Of a stretch of DNA of 64,000 nt, positions 1 to 10,628 are shown piece by piece (the stretch's first letter is position 1; each line of letters starts with the position of its first letter). The stretch is taken from contig NC_085110.1 of the NCBI RefSeq assembly GCF_030269925.1, forward strand, positions 9,858,001 through 9,922,000, in the 5' to 3' direction. Source of the DNA: Bombyx mori. Taxonomy: Eukaryota > Arthropoda > Insecta > Lepidoptera > Bombycidae. Position numbers and translations under genes: made by a program. The notes below the pieces were generated by a model. The model was not told the DNA's origin, did not search any database, and worked only from the letters and a program-made list of their open reading frames with translations.

Positions 1-286
1 TGGTAATGAATCTATATTTGTTGCAAGATAGAGTAATTAATTCCTTATGGTTCGATTAAATAATACTCAACAATAAATTTTTATCAGAGCGCCCAAACTG
101 GCCAAATTCCAAAATACCTAAAACCCATTGGATTAACAACGATTAAGTTGACTAACAATATTTATTGCATGGAAACTTTGTACAGCTGCTGTTGTCGACA
201 TTTTAATAAATTAGTGTATTTGAATATTATGCAAGAATCTCTGTAGCGAGAGCGTGGCAAGGTTTCATCACAATATAATTTAGAAA

Positions 287-944
287 TCTATATATTAATA
301 CGTGAAGTAAAAACTTTGTACCGCTTTTTACGATAATTGCGCAGGCGGAGGAGAGAAGAGAAGGAGTTCAGAATGCTAATATTTTTTTTAAATTATGGAT
401 ATAAAATATATAAAATCAATAAAAAAATCATTACACACACTACCATGTATTTGACACACACAAACACTGATATACATATACTCTTTTGTTTATTGTTAAA
501 ATCTGTGGTAAAATTGAGAATAGATTAATATTTTTTGTCTCTTTAATACCGTCCTCGTCGAACCCGTCGCTTGCAATCACCGTCCTAGTCGAACCTGTTG
601 CTTACGACGAAGGGCTCGACGAGTGAATTAACCCATAGACACAGCCCACTGAGTTTCTCGCCGGATCTTCTCAGTGGGTCGCGTTTCCGAGCCGGTGGTA
701 GATTCTGCGAAGCACTGCTCTTGCTAGAGCCAGTGTTAGCAACACTCCGGTTTGAGCCCTGTGAGCTCACCTACAAGTTAGGTGAAGCTGAATTAGCCTC
801 TCGAGCCTATTAGCATAGGTAGGAAAAAAATCTCTTTTATGTTATTTATCTCATGTTTAAACTTGTAATTTCAATTGATTATATAGTCGAATTTCGACTA
901 CTGGGGGACCACTAGTAGTCGAATTTAGACTACTGTACCACTAG
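287..944 (+). mobile_element. Helitron-like non-autonomous element with inserted LINE-tail repeat
   Basis: The element starts TCTATATATTAATACG after an A and ends CCACTAGT, which fits the Helitron rule (5' TC, 3' CTAG, host A/T). A related copy lies inverted at 1675-1968 and another direct copy at 13542-13857; all share the segment with an AAACTTTGTAC core. About 280 bp at 549-827 is a separate insertion of the repeat that resembles the 3' UTR of the Jockey element at 59.4 kb. It lies in an intron of the tensin gene. Family assignment rests on termini only. Confidence 0.5.
549..827 (+). repeat. Jockey-3'UTR-like dispersed repeat
   Basis: This copy begins near CCGTCCTCGTCGAACCCGTC and ends AGGTAGGAAAAAAA. 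It shares the core CTGAGTTTCTCGCCGGATCT with the 3' UTR of the Jockey element at 59.38 kb. Other copies in this window are at 1225-1510 (-), 2385-2570 (-), 8870-9065 (+), 13341-13533 (+), 39296-39550 (+), 40830-41240 (+) and 44411-44670 (+). Short open frames over these copies are repeat-derived. Confidence 0.75.
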
Positions 945-974
945 TAAAATATGAATGTTTGTATGTTTTATTAG

Positions 975-3900
975 GAAAGAGCGGGAAGGCAGTCCGGAGT
1001 CCGAATACCGCACGTACAACGGCAGCGTGGGGTCGCACTCGCGCCGCTCCAGCGTGAGCGAGCCGCACCACGTGGCGCCGGACCGCGTGCGGTTCGCGAG
1101 GGACACCAGCCACTACTGGTACAAACCCAACATCTCCAGGGACGATGGTGAGCATCGCTCGCTCCTATACTATGTTACGGATCGATCTTTGAAAATAATT
1201 ATAGAAAAAATAATGCGATCAGTATTCTTTTTTTAAACTTACTGCCAGTAACCTTGAGAAGTTATTATGGCTTGACCGCCATATGACGTATGATGTATGC
1301 GAGCACACGGGTCTCAGCCTGGGAGACCTTGCTAAAATCTGCCCTAACAAGAGTAGTGGTTCACTGAATCTACCACTGAAACGGAATCGCGACCCACTAA
1401 GAAGATCCGCCGAGAAACTCAGTGAGCTGTGTCTGTGGACTAGCGTCAGAAACAATTGCTTGTTACATAGACGGGTGAATGAACTCGTGAATGCCGCCGC
1501 CGGCGTTGAGACATTTGGAAGAAGTTTCTGTGATATCTATATGATTCGAGAATGACTTAATACCAAGCGCTTGATTTGATGGTTTGCCGATTAAAGTAAT
1601 AAAAATATATATATATTTAATATGGTGTGTTCAAAAGTTAATCTCATGCAGTTAACATCGAATAATTAAAATTACTAGTGGTCCCCCAGTATTCGAAATG
1701 CGACAATAATTAATTGAAATTATAAATTTGAACTTTATTCCGGTTCTATTGTCAAAGACTATTATTATACTTCTATAATCACAGATTTCGCCAAGACAAA
1801 CCACCACTTACCATCAGTTGGGCCGTATGCTCGTCTGCCTACAAAGGCAATAAAAAAGAAAACAATATTAATCTATTCTCAATTTGACCACAGGCTTTAA
1901 ACAATAACAATAAACACATTTTCATAAAAAGGCGTACAAATTTTTTGCTTCACGTATTAATATGTAGATATTGTTTGGGTTATCCAGCGGTGGCAGCGCT
2001 CCAGCAGCTAGAGGAGGGTTCTTTCATCGTGCGGGACTCGAACTCGTTCCCGGGCGCGTTTGGAGTGGCGGTGCGCGCGGGGGGCGGCGTGCGTCACTTC
2101 CTAGTGGAGACGGCTCCGCGCGGGGTGCGCCTGCGCGGATCGCCCGACGAGCCAGTCTTCAGCTCGCTCTCGGCACTCGTGTACCAGCACTCTGTCACAC
2201 CGCTCGCGCTGCCCGTGCCACTGCGCTTGCCCGATAGGTAGCTTTATCTCTTTTTCTAGCATTGCAACCGACATCTAATGCTGTCCATTGGTATTGGCCT
2301 TCTATCCTATCTCACTTCTAACAATCTTCAACGATAATCATAGTAATCGGTAAATTCCTGAAACAACAATTTGTTTGTTCCTACCTATGCTGATAGGCTT
2401 GAGAGGCTATTTCAGCTTCACCCTAACGTGTAGGTGAGCTCTCGGGGCTCAAACCGGAGTGTTGCTAACACTGGCCCTAGCAAAAGCAGTTCTTCGCAGA
2501 ATCTACTATCGGATCGGAAACGCGACCCACTGAGAAGATCCTGCGAGATATTATGTGGGCTGAAAACAACAGAAGATTCAGTAACTAAACCTAGATTCTC
2601 ACACACACACAGACACAAAATTTCTTTTCGCCATGAGCCCAGCTACGTTCAATCGAGACGAGTTTATCTGTATGAGTATAATATGGCTTTTATACCGCGA
2701 AATACTTTTTTACGCATACACTCAGCGTTAACTGCGTGATCAGGCCGTGAGATCGTGGGACATAAAATTTCAATTAAACCATTGAAGTTGTGTAATACAC
2801 GAACGATACTGTTGCACCAGGGATCCATGGTCAGACGGCACCCCCAACGCGGCAGCACGCGCCCTACTGGCGACCGGCGCCGCGTGCCACGTGCTGCTAC
2901 TAGGCTCCGAGAACACAGAGGCTCTAACGGGACCGGCGGCCGTCAAGAGAGCCGTCGGAAATGTACTGCAGAGGAAGGTATGTCTTCCATTTGGCACAAC
3001 GTTTCCGAAATGAAACTGTTAAACTATCTGCTTTCAGTAACCAAAATGAAATTAAGGGGTTAGGATATGAACAAAATTATAAATTTGCACCCACAATTTA
3101 AGATTATGTAGGTACTTCAAGTTACAAAATTACAAGAAAACTTTTTTTTTCTGGGTAAAACTAGTTACAGACAAAAGGACTTTGTATATGTCATGTACGT
3201 TTTTAAAATTATCCCTTCCATTCGATATATTTAAAAAAGATTTGTTATAGAAAACGCTATTGTTTATCAAACTCTTTGAAGTTTCGTTTTTAATTCTAAA
3301 TTTAATAGGGAAACTTTAAGTTTTAGATTAGTTATTTAGACAGAGTTTTATTTTAAAATGCTCCCACAAATATATGAAATACAATAATATAATTTAATAT
3401 GTTTAAATTGAACAATTAGGACATGGATATCCGACATATTGTTTGAAGCATGTAACAATAGAATATAGTAAGTGCGTGAGAGCAGACGTAGACACTAATG
3501 CGCATGCGCACTTGTCAGTACCCAGGGACGGAAAAGTTACACTTTCTTCCCTGTACAGCGGGACGAAAACCGAGCTTTCGGCGTCGGTAGGAGAAAAAAC
3601 AATAAAATTATTTATTTTTGTAGTGTTGTTGAGTTTTACGAGTGTGTGATGTTTCAGAGCGCAGGTCACGTGGTCCACTTGAAGGTGTTCGGCGGCGGCA
3701 TCACGCTTACGGACTCGGCGCGCAAACTGTTCTTCCGGCGCCACTACCCCGCCGCCGCCGTCTCGTATGCAGGACTCGATCCCGACGAGCGCCGGTACAC
3801 ACACGTAGACAACGCTACGCAAACCGAAAAGTAAGACTTTATAATACTCTCATTAACTAAAACCAAGATTCGGTCTCGTTTCGTCTTTTCGCATTAAAAG

Positions 3901-6900
3901 TGTACAATTTCCAAAAATATTTGAAATTGATTTAATATGCGGAATCATTTGGTATCACCAGTATTTTTCTCGTAAGTACTGTCAAAAGAGCGTAGTTTAG
4001 TTTGTTTTTTTTTTTTTGTTTACCTATGTTTTGACTACTATTAACAAAATTAATACATAATTTTATCTTACTTTAAAAGACAGATCACCGGCCGACAAAT
4101 GAAAATTTTTTGAAAGTTGTTTGTATTTGAGCCACAAATATCACCAATTTATACTATTTTAAACACAAAAACACCTACATATTTGCCCTATCACATCAGA
4201 ATTTTTTAAAAGAAGGAAATAGCATTTTTTTTCAAAATTTCACCAAAAAATCAATAATCATACTACAAAAAATATATTTGAACATTTACAAAGAAAACGT
4301 TGAGTCTAAACAATGCTGCAGGACTATTTAGAGTGACACCATCCACATTCACATTCCATCGACCTTGGTACCTTGTCTCCATAGTTTTTATGTCCTGATG
4401 AAACCTTTCTCCCTGCTCTTCACTGTAATCACCAAGATTATCAGGAAAAAATTCCACATGTGAATCTAAAAAGTGGAGTTTTATGCTCATATTACACCCC
4501 AATTTTTGATACTTATCCAATAAGTTTGCAACCTTATTTTTATAGTCGGGATGTTTATTATTTCCTAGAAAATTGTTGACAACATCTTTGAACGCCAGCC
4601 AAGCATCTGATTCAGTGTTATTCATTGTGGCATCAAATTTTTCATCAGCCATCAAAGATCTGAATTGCGGTCCATCAAACACTGCTTCTTTAATTTTTGC
4701 ATCAGATAATCTTGGAATTTTTTTACACAGGTATTCAAAACTAGCATTGTTTTTATCCAATGCTTTAACGAACTCTTTCATCATACCGAGTTTGATATGA
4801 AGCGGAGGTAGTAAATTTTTTTCAGGACTAATTATATTTTTCGTATAACGTTTTTTGTTCCTAGTTTGAGATTTTTACGAGGATTCCATCATTTTTGAAC
4901 GTAGTGCTTGTCTCGTGCTCTACTGTCCCACTCGCACAAGAAGCATGGAAATTTTGTATATAAGTAAAAAAGCTATAAAAAAAATATATATATATATATA
5001 TAAGTAAAACGTAAGATTTTTTTTAAATAAACACACTAATTTCAGTAAAAAGTTTATAAACAAAGTAACTGTACAGGTTTATTTGCATGTAACCTGTTTC
5101 GAATGGGTGTGTCGTTGTTGCAACAAATATATTTCCTCACGAGAGGTCGCACGATTCGAGAAAAGAGCGCCAAAATCTAAAATTTAATTTATTTTAATCA
5201 AAAAATTTAAAATAGCTAATGTCTTAACTTTTTTAAAAACCTGATGTGATACGATAAAATGAGGTATAATTTCGTGATCAGCACTACCAAATTAGTGGAA
5301 AAAAATAATCAGAACTTGAACAAGGAAAATGATGTCGGCCAGTGATATGTAACTGGTAGAAAATAAAAAATAAATGTTGCAAAGATGATTAATATTAAAA
5401 ATATCACATATTTTAAACCTTTAAAACACTCTCCTGTAAAATTAATAAGTTTTGAGATTAGATAGTATTAATGCGAGAAGACGATTTATTGTATGGGTCA
5501 GAAGGACCATCTCACGTTTTGAGAATAAGAAATGATGTGTGGGAGTCGAACGCGCTTCGACTCAATCCGATATTTTCGCCACTCATTGCCTTGTTACCCG
5601 TCAGCGCAAAACGCGCAATTAGGAGATTGACTAGATTGTCAATGTCCACTCACCTCGATTAGTCCTCTCGAGACGCCGGACCGATGGTTGGCACACTGTC
5701 CAGACCTCGACTAACATACACCATGTCGGCCATATTGAGTCTGGGCACTCAAACATGATTCAACTTGAGAACGTAACCGATTCAGTCGTTGTCATTAATA
5801 ACAAAGCATAGAGCACTTTGCGTCTTTGTCATAAAGGCCAAATCGTCGTTGAGGATACCAAAAATATTTAGAAAGCAAACGAGATCGTTCCTCTTGTTCC
5901 CAGCTCGACCACAAGGAAATCAGAGTAATCTCACTTTCCAGCGCTTTCTTGTACTGACACTCTTGTTCACGCAGTGCTGGCCTCCTTGCTTTGTACAGCG
6001 GAATCATTACACCCAGCTTCGAAAATAGCAGATTTTGGTTTGACAACGACGATAAGCTCCTATCACCCTGTTTGTTTTAGACGGATATTCGCATTCGTCG
6101 CTCGGTCCGCATCAGGGCAAGACAACCAGTGCCACGTGTTCGCCGAACTCGAACCTGAGCAGCCGGCTACTGCCATCGTCAACTTTGTTAACAAGGTTTG
6201 TTTTAACAATTTTTATACTGGTGGTAGGACCTCTTGAGTCCGCCCGGGTAGGTACCACCGCCCTGCCTATTTCTGCCGTGAAGCAGTAATGCGTTTCGGT
6301 TTGAAGGGTGGAGCAGCCGTTGTAACTATACTGAAAACTTAGAACTTATATCTCAAGGTGGGTGGCGCATTTACGTTAAAGAATTCTATGGGCTCCAGTA
6401 ACCACTTAACACCAGGTGAACTGTGAGCTCGTTCACCCATCTAAGCAACGAAAAAAACTACGTACACAATTAAGACTTGGACCTCGTTTCGAAGCGAGTG
6501 ATGGCGCGTTCAGTTATAGATTCCGATCATCTCTTAACTAAATCAATATGAACGAATGAGGGGTGAAAGGCAGTTGATTTAAGCGAGATTTCACTTAATA
6601 CGCGACATTTATCTTTGTAATTAAAGGTGCGTTTTATTTGGTATTACCATCAACAGTTCGATGGTTTTTTTTAATTGAATTTCAGTTAAGCTTATTCTAT
6701 TCAAGTATCTGAACGACGTTTTTTTGTTTTGATATTTTTTTCAAATTTTATACTTTCAACAGCCATCTTGTAAAGTTGCAAATATGTTGCTTCAACCAAA
6801 TAGGTATTCATCCCTCGACATTATCGTTGAATGAATGACGTGTGAACTAATATAATAATAATTTTAAATGCAACATTTAATACTTTCAGGCTCTGCTGGG

Positions 6901-6928
6901 AAATGTTCAGAAGAGGGACATTCTATAA
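975..6928 (+). CDS. by: Tensin C-terminal region (SH2 + PTB), last six coding exons
   Basis: This is a focal-adhesion adaptor that links integrin-bound actin to phosphotyrosine signalling. Exons read 975-1147, 1988-2237, 2821-2977, 3658-3830, 6081-6195 and 6890-6928, all GT-AG with compatible phases, giving about 301 C-terminal residues. The SH2 domain begins [12 protein letters not shown] across exons 1 and 2 and has the phosphotyrosine-binding arginine in [11 protein letters not shown], then [13 protein letters not shown] and [11 protein letters not shown]. The PTB domain follows: [45 protein letters not shown] and [13 protein letters not shown]. The protein ends [12 protein letters not shown] and stops at 6926-6928. 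The 5' part (C1/PTP-like region or insect linker) is outside the window. Introns are packed with repeats. A polyadenylation signal AATAAA at 7306-7311 may end the transcript. The domain order and motifs match tensin closely; the blistery orthology is inferred. Confidence 0.93.
1225..1510 (-). repeat. Jockey-3'UTR-like repeat, inverted
   Basis: The complement of the dispersed repeat described at 549 is visible here: the GCGACCCACTAAGAAGATCC block and TGAATCTACCACTGAAACGG. It is diverged and lies in the tensin intron between the first two exons seen. Confidence 0.6.
1675..1968 (-). mobile_element. Helitron-like element, inverted copy
   Basis: Read on the minus strand it starts TCTACATATTAATACGTGAA and ends CCACTAGT, the same family as 287-944. 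A short piece of a second dispersed repeat (the CGTCTGCCTAC...AATAAAAAAG tail, about 1800-1856) interrupts it. Its end lies only 19 bp upstream of the tensin SH2 exon at 1988, so the splice acceptor region is close to repeat DNA. Confidence 0.5.
2385..2570 (-). repeat. Jockey-3'UTR-like repeat, inverted
   Basis: The minus-strand sequence carries the GGTAGGTGAG / CGAGAGCTCACCTACACGTT end and the AGGATCTTCTCAGTGGGTCG core of the dispersed repeat. It lies in the tensin intron between 2237 and 2821. Confidence 0.6.
4263..4833 (-). pseudogene. Decayed transposon-type ORF of unassigned family
   Basis: An open frame of about 190 codons on the minus strand lies within a tensin intron. The recognisable stretch runs from [20 protein letters not shown] to [21 protein letters not shown] recall this block from many arthropod predicted proteins that occur in several copies per genome, which points to a mobile element. 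The frame is closed upstream by a TAA just beyond the conserved block near 4870, and after RYQGRW the sequence no longer follows the block, so it is a fragment. No DDE, helicase or RT motif is seen, so the element class is left open. Confidence 0.5.
4834..6070. other. Tensin intron without recognised content
   Basis: This is AT-rich intron sequence with a short (AT)n run near 4983-5000. The longest open frames (5471-5662, 5789-6028) have no family features or splice context and are treated as chance. Confidence 0.4.
6217..6457 (+). mobile_element. Bm1-type SINE, 5' truncated
   Basis: It carries the Bm1 body: GGTGGTAGGACCTCTTGAGT, GCGTTTCGGTTTGAAGGGTG, GGTGGGTGGCGCATTTACGT, and it ends CACCCATCTAAGCAACG plus A-run. 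The tRNA-like head is missing. It begins only about 20 bp after the tensin donor at 6196. Confidence 0.85.
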
Positions 6929-8105
6929 TGAACATTTTTCGTTCGAGAGAAAATACAAAAAAGCTACAGTCGTTATTTAAAAAAAAAAAACCTTGTTGTA
7001 ATCAAACTTAATCTATTATATTTATCTAAGTTCATATAAATTAACTTGTTGTATTTAAGTACATAGTAACGATGTATTTATGCTTTAAACGTTTTTAATG
7101 CAACATTTCAAAGATTATCATTTTCAAATACGCTTCGTTTTCACCAAGTACAATTAACGATGTTATGTTTTAATATAATTATAATTAATACTACATCATA
7201 TTAATATAATCTTAGAATTAGGCGAGCAACTAACTAGTCTCATATTAATTTAATATAGACGTAGTGATATTATATGTGCCTAATAATATATGAATATTGT
7301 AATCCAATAAACATGTTAATTGTGCTGTATTAGAGTAAGTAAATATATTGATATAGTTAACTACATTCTTGGAAGATCTGCCAGTGTTGCCTCTAAGTGA
7401 AGTGAACTTAGCGATAAATATCATTAGCGCGATACAGAACACTCTAGTAGTTCTCTGTGCAGAGCACAGATGTCGCCACTTGTTTAATGATTATTACCAG
7501 TACAACGAACTTTACAATAAATACAATTCATAATAAATTCTGATGTTTATTAATATTGTTGTGAAAGCTGTATGTACAAAAGTAATTACAAAGTACAATT
7601 AAGACAAAATTTGAACAGTTTAAAGTTCAAAAAAGCTAACAGAATCAAATAAAGCTTTTGTAATACGTATATCTTTAAAATATATTATATTTGTTTCTAA
7701 CATTTCAGAAAAAATCGTTTTAAATAAATAGAAATGTTAATTGTTCAGCATGTACTTAGAACATAGATATCACGATTACCTCACCCGATTAGCGAAAGAA
7801 ATAAATTTTGTACTACGAGTAGTTACATATTATTTAACTGCGTAACTGTTTTAAAATTTATTTATTGTAATATTACATATACATATTAAAACAACCGCTT
7901 GTTTTATTGAACTCCCTAATTTTATGAAGTAAGTAAATAGTGTACATTTGATAGGTACCTGACAATCAAAATCATACTTATGAATCAAGCAAAAAGCCTG
8001 TCTCACTGTTTAAGATTGCACTTTAGGTGTACTAGGGTATTGTTATAAATGGTTACCATAGATATAATAGTGAAGGCCGCCATGTTGAGTTATAAGATGG
8101 AAGTC
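6929..8105. other. Tensin 3' UTR and downstream flank
   Basis: AT-rich sequence follows the tensin stop. AATAAA at 7306-7311 is the first good polyadenylation signal on the + strand; further signals lie near 7518 and 7788. No other gene is visible. Confidence 0.4.
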
Positions 8106-8117
8106 TAATTTTGTTTT

Positions 8118-8250
8118 TGTTTTTTTTTATTGCCCTTGGAGGCAGACGAGCATACGGCCCACCTGATGGTGAGTGGTTACCGTTGCCCATGGACTTCAGC
8201 AATGCCAGGGGCAGAGCCAAGCCGCTGCCTACCGACCTATTGATTTTAAT
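8118..8250 (-). mobile_element. Second dispersed SINE/LINE-tail repeat (CGTCTGCCTAC family)
   Basis: On the minus strand it reads GCAATGCCAGGGGC-complement followed by CACCATCAGGTGGGCCGTAT and ends GGGCAATAAAAAAA. Copies of this A-tailed family recur at 1800-1856 (+), 11165-11310 (+), 19225-19300 (+), 21130-21210 (+), 24700-24825 (-), 30300-30385 (+) and 30425-30535 (+). Confidence 0.7.
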
Positions 8251-8869
8251 TAAGACCTATTGTAATCGACCTATATTTTTATCAAACTACCTACCCATTT
8301 GACAAAAACACATAATAATATATGAACACAACGCATTGAAGTGTATAATGATACACAATCGCTAATATACGAACCACAATGGTAAATTTACTGGCAAGAG
8401 ACAAAAATTTTCGGAGGAAGTTTGGAACGAAAAGTTTTTGACTAATTAGAAACGAAATAGAATACGCTAGACTACAAAATTATAATATATATAATAATAT
8501 ATATAATATATATATAAAAAAAATAGAATGACTACAAAATTTCAACTTAATCGGCTAAACGCTACGCAAACCTAAAGAGCACGAACTCACAAAATATGTA
8601 CTATGCCAAACGATTATTTAAATAGAGGAATCAGGAGAATTACGATTATATTGCAGGAACCACCCCAAGGGTGCTAATCATCTAGAGCACTTTGCATGGA
8701 TACTATGGAATGCTCGTAGTCTGTGTAATACTATGTTCAGCAGCAGATATTAGTTTACATTTTTCTTCATAATAAAATATGTGTATTGAGATATTATTGT
8801 AGATTTTCCCTATTATGTACCTATATGTGATTTCTATAAAATCTTGGATTGATCTAAAACAATATCGGA

Positions 8870-9065
8870 AGCGGGTCGCGATTCCGATCCGGTAGTAGAT
8901 TCATTCGCGAAGCAGTTGATCTTGAGTTGTTAAGTCTCCTTCGGAGGCGCTCGGGTAGCTGTTAGCATATCCCACCCCTCCTAGCTGAGCCTTGGCTCTC
9001 CCACTTATCTTGGTGAAACTGGAAAAAAGGCCTCCGGGCCACCAGTAATCCTTCAATCATAAAAA
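8870..9065 (+). mobile_element. Jockey LINE, extreme 5'-truncated 3' UTR copy
   Basis: The sequence from GGGTCGCGATTCCGATCCGG to CCACCAGTAATCCTTCAATC plus A-rich tail nearly matches the 3' UTR of the full-length Jockey element at 59.4-59.6 kb. It is a dead-on-arrival insertion with no coding sequence. Confidence 0.8.
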
Positions 9066-9700
9066 TAAATAAAACAAGCAGTTGAAATTTCTGAAAGGTC
9101 AATCTTCAATCAATCAGTCTACCTTGGCCAAGCAAGCCAAGTTAAAATATTCCTAGTTTTTTTGTTTGTTGTTTTTACCTTTTCTACGTGAAACTTTATA
9201 TATGTATGGCGGTGACAAAGTCCCCCACGTATAGTTGGAACGACTTTAACCTATTTGGAGAGAGCTGAAACAGAGATGGCAAAAAAAAGAAAAGGAAGAA
9301 TGAAAGACTACGGGACCAAAAAGAAAGATAAGAACAGAGAAGATGCAAAGACTTTTATGGAATTGTATGCAGATAGTAACCTAAATATATACACAAGAAC
9401 GTTTTCAATAAAAATGTTCTAGATTAAGGGTATTTAGTTGTATAACGTAATGAAACAACCATTTATAATGCTGTCATCGATTTAATAGCTGCTGCTTATT
9501 TTAATTAGTTACGTTTATTTGATTATAGAATTAAGAAGATTTTAGAATAGATTTACAATTGAACATGAAATTTACCAGCCTTATAAATACTTCATGTTCA
9601 ATAAGATTAATCTAGTCTAAAGAAGTGCAGTCAAATAACACGATATGCTGTTTAGTAACACAGTTTGCCCGACGATCGTTGCCTTTTCTTATGCCGACCG
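9066..9700. other. Intergenic, tensin to sulfakinin
   Basis: AT-rich DNA with no supported gene. It contains TTTATT at 9514-9519, which on the minus strand is an AATAAA signal about 200 bp after the sulfakinin stop. Confidence 0.4.
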
Positions 9701-9717
9701 ATCGCAGAGCGTTCGTG

Positions 9718-9942
9718 TCAGTCATCAGAACGACCAAACCGTAGGTGCCCATAATCATCGAAAGTATCATCTCCTCGGATAACCCTGCTTCTAATCAGTC
9801 CGTAATCTCGGTACAGAGGATGCGGTCGAAAGTCTTCGTCGTCGTCAGGCTGAATTCTGCGTAGATTAGCTCCATCGCAGCAGCACACGCAGAAAGTTAC
9901 TGCAACACTCACAGCTAACAACATAACCGCTGCGATACGCAT
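9718..9942 (-). CDS. Sk: Sulfakinin neuropeptide precursor
   Basis: This encodes a 74-residue secreted precursor of a sulfakinin, an insect gastrin/CCK-like peptide that acts in satiety and gut motility through a G-protein-coupled receptor. The ATG at 9942 precedes a hydrophobic signal (MRIAAVMLLAVSVAVTF), an unusual VCCC run, an acidic spacer (PDDDED), then RGDDTFDDYGHLRFGR and SDD before the stop. Glycine and arginine after LRF give the amidation and cleavage signal, and the acidic DDYGHxRF core is the sulfakinin signature with sulfatable tyrosine. Leucine replaces the usual methionine. A second, decayed unit, YRDYGLIRS, lies just upstream and lacks the RFG end. The coding region is one exon; a 5' UTR intron (9960-10046) follows a TATA box at 10095-10102. 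An alternative GTG start at 9957 was rejected. Confidence 0.88.
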   Translation of the reverse strand: MRIAAVMLLAVSVAVTFCVCCCDGANLRRIQPDDDEDFRPHPLYRDYGLIRSRVIRGDDTFDDYGHLRFGRSDD

Positions 9943-9959
9943 CCTTAAGCCTACCACTT

Positions 9960-10046
9960 CTGAAACGAAATAAATATTACTAACAGTAGTTATACTCGAA
10001 TGTCATACTGGATTATAACAATCAATAGTAACGTATAGCTTCTTAC
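9960..10046 (-). other. 5' UTR intron of sulfakinin gene
   Basis: On the minus strand a donor GTAAGA lies at 10046-10041 and an acceptor TTTCAG ends at 9960, 18 bp before the ATG. This places an 87-bp intron in the leader. It is inferred from splice consensus and not from transcript data. Confidence 0.55.
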
Positions 10047-10094
10047 TCGGTCTGCGGACTGCTACAAAATGAAACGATTTTCCAAAATACACTC

Positions 10095-10102
10095 TTTATA
10101 TA
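10095..10102 (-). promoter_or_regulatory. TATA box of sulfakinin gene
   Basis: The minus strand reads TATATAAA here, about 50 bp upstream of the predicted 5' UTR donor, which predicts transcription start near 10065. The coiled-coil gene starts on the opposite strand about 530 bp away, so the interval is a divergent promoter region. Confidence 0.5.
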
Positions 10103-10628
10103 CTTTCATCCAATTTTTTTCTTAAGAAAACAACCTTCCCTCTTCTTTAATATTCCCCTCACAAGCTGTCTGGTCCCGTTAAACACTATGAAAATTGACA
10201 TATTTCAGATAAAATCCTGCAGATTGTTTCGGTTTGATGCTAAAACTTATTAGTATTGATAAATTATTTTCTTTGAAGCAACTTGTAGGTGTTGGTAATG
10301 TTATTATAATAAAATAATTATTGATTGATTACAATTTTTCATTTTCTGTATTATCATAAAAATAGTCTATATAAACGAGAAAGAACATATACAGTTAAAA
10401 AAAAAACCTTGAAGTTATGTTTGCTGGCTGTATGACAAGTATAATCCTTTACATGAAATGTTTTAATAAGTCGAAATTTATTTCCCGCCTTTTTGTTAAA
10501 TTGTATTTATAACGTAACGTGCACATATTAGATAGATAGATACAATTTTATGATTTTAATTTATACATAATACATAATTATTAACTAAAACAATTAAAAA
10601 CGTACGAAAAAACAAAATTGGTTAAAAA

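Noticed and set aside
4980..5000. Short (AT)n run as a regulatory feature
   Set aside because: Simple sequence common in AT-rich introns; nothing around it supports function.
5471..5662. 63-codon ORF in a tensin intron
   Set aside because: No domain, no splice context and no codon bias; consistent with chance.
9943..9957. GTG-initiated extension of the sulfakinin precursor
   Set aside because: An ATG five codons later starts a normal signal peptide, and eukaryotic GTG starts are rare.
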